Part shown: positions 11,786 through 14,555 of the stretch, one piece after another
How the letters are laid out: the number at the start of each line of letters is the position of its first letter
Position numbering within the stretch: the first letter of the stretch is position 1
Source of the DNA: an uncultured Collinsella sp.
Lineage (GTDB): Bacteria > Actinomycetota > Coriobacteriia > Coriobacteriales > Coriobacteriaceae
Assembly (NCBI GenBank): GCA_900542635.1
Contig: UQOJ01000053.1
Location: forward strand, 1-14,555
Length of the DNA: 14,555 nt
Direction of reading: 5' to 3'
The notes under the pieces: generated by a model
Database searches by the model: none
Told to the model about the DNA's origin: nothing
Seen by the model: the letters and a program-made list of their open reading frames with translations, nothing else
Position numbers and translations under genes: made by a program

Positions 11786-13639
11786 TTACATCTGCTCGGG
11801 TGCGGAAACGCCAACGAGGGTGAGCACCAGGGCGAGCGTCACGCGGACGGCATCGCAAGCGGCCAGACGGGCACGCGAAAGCTCGGGGTCGACGGGACGG
11901 CCCTCGCTCGGCAGCACCTGGCAGGCAGCGTAGAAGCTGTGGAAGTCGCCGGCGAGCTCCTCGGCAAAGTGCGTCAGACGGAACGGGGCGCGGTCGCGAG
12001 CGCAGCTGGCAATCAGGTCGGTGAGCTCGTTGAGCTTACGCGAAAGGGCGAGCTCGGTCGGATCGGTCAGCAGCGAGTAATCGACGTTCTCACCGATGGC
12101 CTTGGCGGCGACGGCCTTCATGCCCATCTCGTCAGCCTGCTCGGGCGTAACGTCAGCGGCACGGCGCAGGATGGAGCACACGCGGGCGTGAGCGTACTGC
12201 ACGTAGTACACCGGGTTGGAGTTGTCGCGCTTCTTAACGGCCTCGATGTCGAAGTCGACCATCTGGTTGGAGCTCTTGGAGATGAGCGTGTAGCGAGCGG
12301 CATCGGAGCCGACCTCGTCGACGAGCTCCTGCAGGGTCACCATGGTGCCCTTGCGCTTGGACATACGGACGGGCTTGCCGTTGCGCAGCAGGTTGACGAG
12401 CTGGCCCAGCAGAACCTCAAACTTGCCGGGGTAACCCAGAGCGTCGCAGACGCAGCGGACGCGCTCGATGTAGCCGTGGTGGTCGGCGCCCCAGATGTCG
12501 ATGACGTGGTCGACGCGCTGGAACTTATCCCAGTGATAGGCAACGTCGGAGGCGAAGTAGGTGTACTCGCCGTCGGACTTGATCAGGACGCGGTCCTTGT
12601 CATCGCCCAGGTCGGTGGAGCGGAACCACAGGGCGCCGTCCTTGGTGTAGAGGTAGCCCATCTTGTCGAGCTTCTCAAAAGCGCGGTCGACGGCGGAGGT
12701 GCCGGCGGTCTCGCCCTCGGTGTCCTTCACGTACAGGGAGCGCTCGGAGAACCAACGATCGAAGTCGCAGTTAACGGCGTGGCAAAGGTCGCGCATGTTG
12801 TCGACCATCTTTACGTAGCCGCGCTCGCGGAAGCTCTCCATGCGCTCCTGCGGATCGGCGTTGACCCACTTATCGCCGTCGGTGCGCCAGAACTCGGCAG
12901 CCTCGTCGATGATGTAGTCGCCGCCGTAGGAGTCCTTGCCCAGGGTCTCGGCAAAGTTGTCCTGATACGGATGGGTCTCGGGATGCTCGTCCTTCTCGTC
13001 GGCAACGAAGGCGTCGCGGTCGGCGATCAGCAGCTTGTGAGCCTCATCGATATCCACGCCCTGCTTGGCAATGATGTCGGCAAGCTGCATATAGCGCGTG
13101 CTGATGGAGTTGCCGAAGGTGTTCATCTGAGAGCCGTGGTCGTTGATGTAGAACTCACGCTGGATGTCGTAACCGGCGTGGTCCATGACGCGGCAGAGCG
13201 AGTCGCCCAGCGCGGCCCAGCGGCCGTGGCCGATATGCATGGGGCCGACGGGGTTGGCGGAAACGAACTCAACCTGGGTCTTCAGGCCACCACCGATGTT
13301 GGACTTAGCGAAGTCCATGCCCTTCTCGCGAGCCTCGCCAAAGATGGCATTCTTGACGGCAACGGAGAGGTAGAAGTTGATGAAGCCGGGGCCTGCGATC
13401 TCGACCTTCTCGATCGCGGGGTCCTCGGGCATATGGGCAACGATGGCCTCGGCGATCTTGCGCGGGGCGCAGTGGGCCAGCTTGGCGGACTTCAGGGCCA
13501 TGGTAGAGGTCCACTCGCCATGAGAAGTGTCAGCCGGTCGCTCGATAGCGCAATCGTCAAGTTCAAATGCAGAAAGGTCGCCGGCCTCCTGGGCCGCAGC
13601 AAGCGCAGCGCGTACCAGCTCTTCAATCTTCTCGGGCAT
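11786..13639 (-). CDS. argS: Arginine--tRNA ligase
   Basis: This 617-residue class I synthetase charges tRNA-Arg with arginine, using ATP, in the cytosol. The N-terminal additional domain (about 1-95) contains the usual GFINFYLS strand. The catalytic domain has SANPVGPMHIGHGRWAALGD with the HIGH signature at 135-138, and YINDHGSQM. DIWGADHHGYIERV follows, and then RMSKRKG at 425-431, the KMSKS-type loop, here MSKR. The C-terminal DALR anticodon-binding domain starts near 475 (VYYVQYAHARVCSI) and ends ALVLTLVGVSAPEQM, the classic ArgRS tail. Length is near the upper end for bacterial ArgRS. The start at 13639 is set by AAGGAGG seven bases upstream; the frame stays open another 23 codons, but those are not ArgRS-like. 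It is a single-gene unit divergent from the CarD-like gene. I saw no T-box in its leader. Confidence 0.97.
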   Translation of the reverse strand: MPEKIEELVRAALAAAQEAGDLSAFELDDCAIERPADTSHGEWTSTMALKSAKLAHCAPRKIAEAIVAHMPEDPAIEKVEIAGPGFINFYLSVAVKNAIFGEAREKGMDFAKSNIGGGLKTQVEFVSANPVGPMHIGHGRWAALGDSLCRVMDHAGYDIQREFYINDHGSQMNTFGNSISTRYMQLADIIAKQGVDIDEAHKLLIADRDAFVADEKDEHPETHPYQDNFAETLGKDSYGGDYIIDEAAEFWRTDGDKWVNADPQERMESFRERGYVKMVDNMRDLCHAVNCDFDRWFSERSLYVKDTEGETAGTSAVDRAFEKLDKMGYLYTKDGALWFRSTDLGDDKDRVLIKSDGEYTYFASDVAYHWDKFQRVDHVIDIWGADHHGYIERVRCVCDALGYPGKFEVLLGQLVNLLRNGKPVRMSKRKGTMVTLQELVDEVGSDAARYTLISKSSNQMVDFDIEAVKKRDNSNPVYYVQYAHARVCSILRRAADVTPEQADEMGMKAVAAKAIGENVDYSLLTDPTELALSRKLNELTDLIASCARDRAPFRLTHFAEELAGDFHSFYAACQVLPSEGRPVDPELSRARLAACDAVRVTLALVLTLVGVSAPEQM

Positions 13640-13755
13640 AGATCCTCCTTGTGTTAAAGCCCCCGAGCTCTTGGTCACTCGTAGGGCAAAAGCCAGAGTT
13701 TGTAGCACTCTATCACAAGCGGTAGCTACTATCGCAGGGTAAAGCTAATAGATAT

Positions 13756-13913
13756 TGCATATGCACAAAATTGACTACAGCTTGTATGGAGTCACTCAAA
13801 GATGCCAGTCTGCCTGCAAATTATGCACGCGTTGAAAATGCATATAGGTGTGAATGAGCTGCGTCTTTTATCGAATACTCTTACCTATCGGAGTTGTGTG
13901 CTTTTCCTGCATA
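13756..13913. promoter_or_regulatory. TGCATA/TATGCA boxes in the argS-carD intergenic region
   Basis: The hexamer TGCATA or its reverse complement occurs at 13756-13765 (as the palindrome TGCATATGCA), 13822-13827, 13839-13844 and 13908-13913. This stretch (13700-13980) is clearly A/T-richer than the genes and holds no gene. The repeated box suggests a shared regulator or promoter element for one or both divergent genes. No confident argS promoter could be picked out. Confidence 0.35.
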
Positions 13914-13923
13914 AAGTGAGGAT

Positions 13924-13967
13924 TTGCGCACGTCAGCGTGTTATTCTAGACATACGTAAATTCGTAT
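13924..13967 (+). promoter_or_regulatory. Candidate promoter and operator of the CarD-like gene
   Basis: A TTGCGC (13924-13929) with TAGACA 17 bases later, or TATTCT at 13942-13947, could form the promoter; neither is a clean pair. Just downstream, ATACG (13952-13956) and CGTAT (13963-13967) form an inverted repeat around TAAATT that would overlap the start of transcription, a usual repressor position. Confidence 0.35.
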
Positions 13968-13981
13968 AAGTTGGAGGTAGC

Positions 13982-14467
13982 ATGTTCTCAATCGGTCAAC
14001 ACGTCATTCATCCGGGTCAGGGAGTCTGCACCGTCGTCGGTTTTAGGGACGACACACCGCAGCCCATGCTGCTGCTCGAGACCAAGCAGGGACATGCGCA
14101 GACGATCCTCATGTACCCCGTGGCGCAGGCCGACCGTTTGCACGCCGCCATCTCTCAACAAGATGCCGAGCACCTGCTGAGCCACTACGACGAGCTGGAG
14201 TGCGACACCTTTACCGAGCGCAACAGCTCACTTGAGGAGACGCACTTTAAGCAGCAGCTCAAGCTGGGTGCGCCCGAGACGGTCCGCGTGGCAAAGACCA
14301 TGATGCACCGCATTCGCCAGGCCGAGGAAGCTGATAAAAAGCCCAGCTCCTACTACATGCGCGTACTCAAGGAAGCCAAGCGCCGCTCCATCGAGGAGTT
14401 CGCTGTGGCCTTGGGCGTCACCGAGGAGGACGCTGAAGCCCGCCTAGCCCAAGCCGCCCTCAACTAA
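13982..14467 (+). CDS. CarD-family transcriptional regulator
   Basis: The 161-residue protein starts MFSIGQHVIHPGQGVCTVVGF, the CarD/CdnL/TRCF RNA-polymerase-interacting (Tudor-like) domain, spanning about 1-65 with LLLETKQGHAQTILMYPVAQADRL. The rest is helical and charged (ERNSSLEETHFKQQLKLGAPETVRVAKTMMHRIRQ, then SSYYMRVLKEAKRRSIEEFAVALGV), as in the CarD C-terminal DNA-binding domain. CarD proteins bind the RNAP beta subunit and stabilise open promoter complexes; length is near the usual 160 aa. GGAGG five bases upstream fixes the ATG. It diverges from argS, with an inverted repeat near its likely start of transcription. The DNA-minor-groove Trp of mycobacterial CarD is not evident, so promoter effects may differ. 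It could equally be a CdnL-type homologue. Confidence 0.88.
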   Translation: MFSIGQHVIHPGQGVCTVVGFRDDTPQPMLLLETKQGHAQTILMYPVAQADRLHAAISQQDAEHLLSHYDELECDTFTERNSSLEETHFKQQLKLGAPETVRVAKTMMHRIRQAEEADKKPSSYYMRVLKEAKRRSIEEFAVALGVTEEDAEARLAQAALN

Positions 14468-14508
14468 CCCAACCGCGCCAAAACCACCACAAAGGGGACA
14501 GTGAACCG

Positions 14509-14555
14509 CCTCCCATTTCTTGGACATCGGGAAATGGGAGGTTTTCCATGAGTAT
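14509..14555 (+). other. RBS-covering hairpin before a probable gene start at the window edge
   Basis: CCTCCCATTTC (14509-14519) pairs perfectly with GAAATGGGAGG (14531-14541) across an 11-nt loop. The 3' arm contains GGGAGG, which lies six bases before an ATG at 14548; only ATGAGTAT is visible before the window ends. The stem would hide the RBS. It is also followed by TTTT, so it may double as the terminator of the CarD-like gene. A GGGGACA motif lies at 14494-14500. Confidence 0.5.

Noticed and set aside
11774..13657. 627-codon plus-strand open frame opposite argS
   Set aside because: Its translation is a Val/Leu/Ala/Gly/Asp-rich mirror of ArgRS with no recognisable motif, and the minus strand carries HIGH and MSKR signatures.
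13640..13780. T-box leader for argS
   Set aside because: No T-box consensus or specifier stem could be found, and the RBS region is simple.

Overview
The window reads as chromosomal core DNA from a GC-rich, Gram-positive anaerobe of the Coriobacteriia, most like Collinsella or a close relative. This rests on recognition of the gene set, not on a search: a GGGtGRT protein, a fumarate-reductase-like flavoprotein, a Rho factor with a very long low-complexity N-terminal half, and a CarD-family regulator facing argS. No complete mobile element, CRISPR array or rRNA gene is visible.

Layout. Positions 3-701 (+) hold the 3' part of a GGGtGRT gene, closed by a strong terminator. A 67-bp inverted repeat and a structured leader precede an FAD-dependent oxidoreductase (993-2519, +). 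A dinD-like gene (2681-3541, +) follows, with looser codon use. Next is a tRNA locus on the minus strand: tRNA-His(GTG) then tRNA-Lys(CTT). Beyond it lies a second, 178-bp-shifted copy of the tRNA-Lys 3' end and terminator, with a run of tiny hairpins between the copies. A class I aminotransferase (4146-5327, +) and a ROK sugar kinase (5469-6359, +) follow, each with its own signals. The kinase converges on a minus-strand two-gene unit, an unrecognised two-TM acidic protein and a VanZ-like protein, through a shared bidirectional terminator into which the vanZ stop codon is built. Rho (8642-11254, -) and argS (11786-13639, -) follow. They are separated by about 530 bp that hold a rho promoter and leader, a 150-bp symmetric repeat element and the argS terminator. 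A CarD-like regulator (13982-14467, +) diverges from argS. The window ends in a hairpin that covers a ribosome-binding site just before an ATG, probably the start of another gene.

How it fits together. Most genes are independent housekeeping units: translation (argS, tRNAs), transcription (Rho, CarD), amino-acid and sugar metabolism, and redox. The only clear operon is the 466-aa membrane protein with the VanZ-like protein, with 7 bp between them. The least explained material is non-coding: the two long inverted repeats, whose mismatches become G-U pairs only if the minus strand is transcribed; the duplicated tRNA-Lys tail with its hairpin run; and the RBS-covering hairpin at the right edge. 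I did not find a convincing multi-gene undescribed system. The best candidates for novelty are these elements and the unknown membrane protein.
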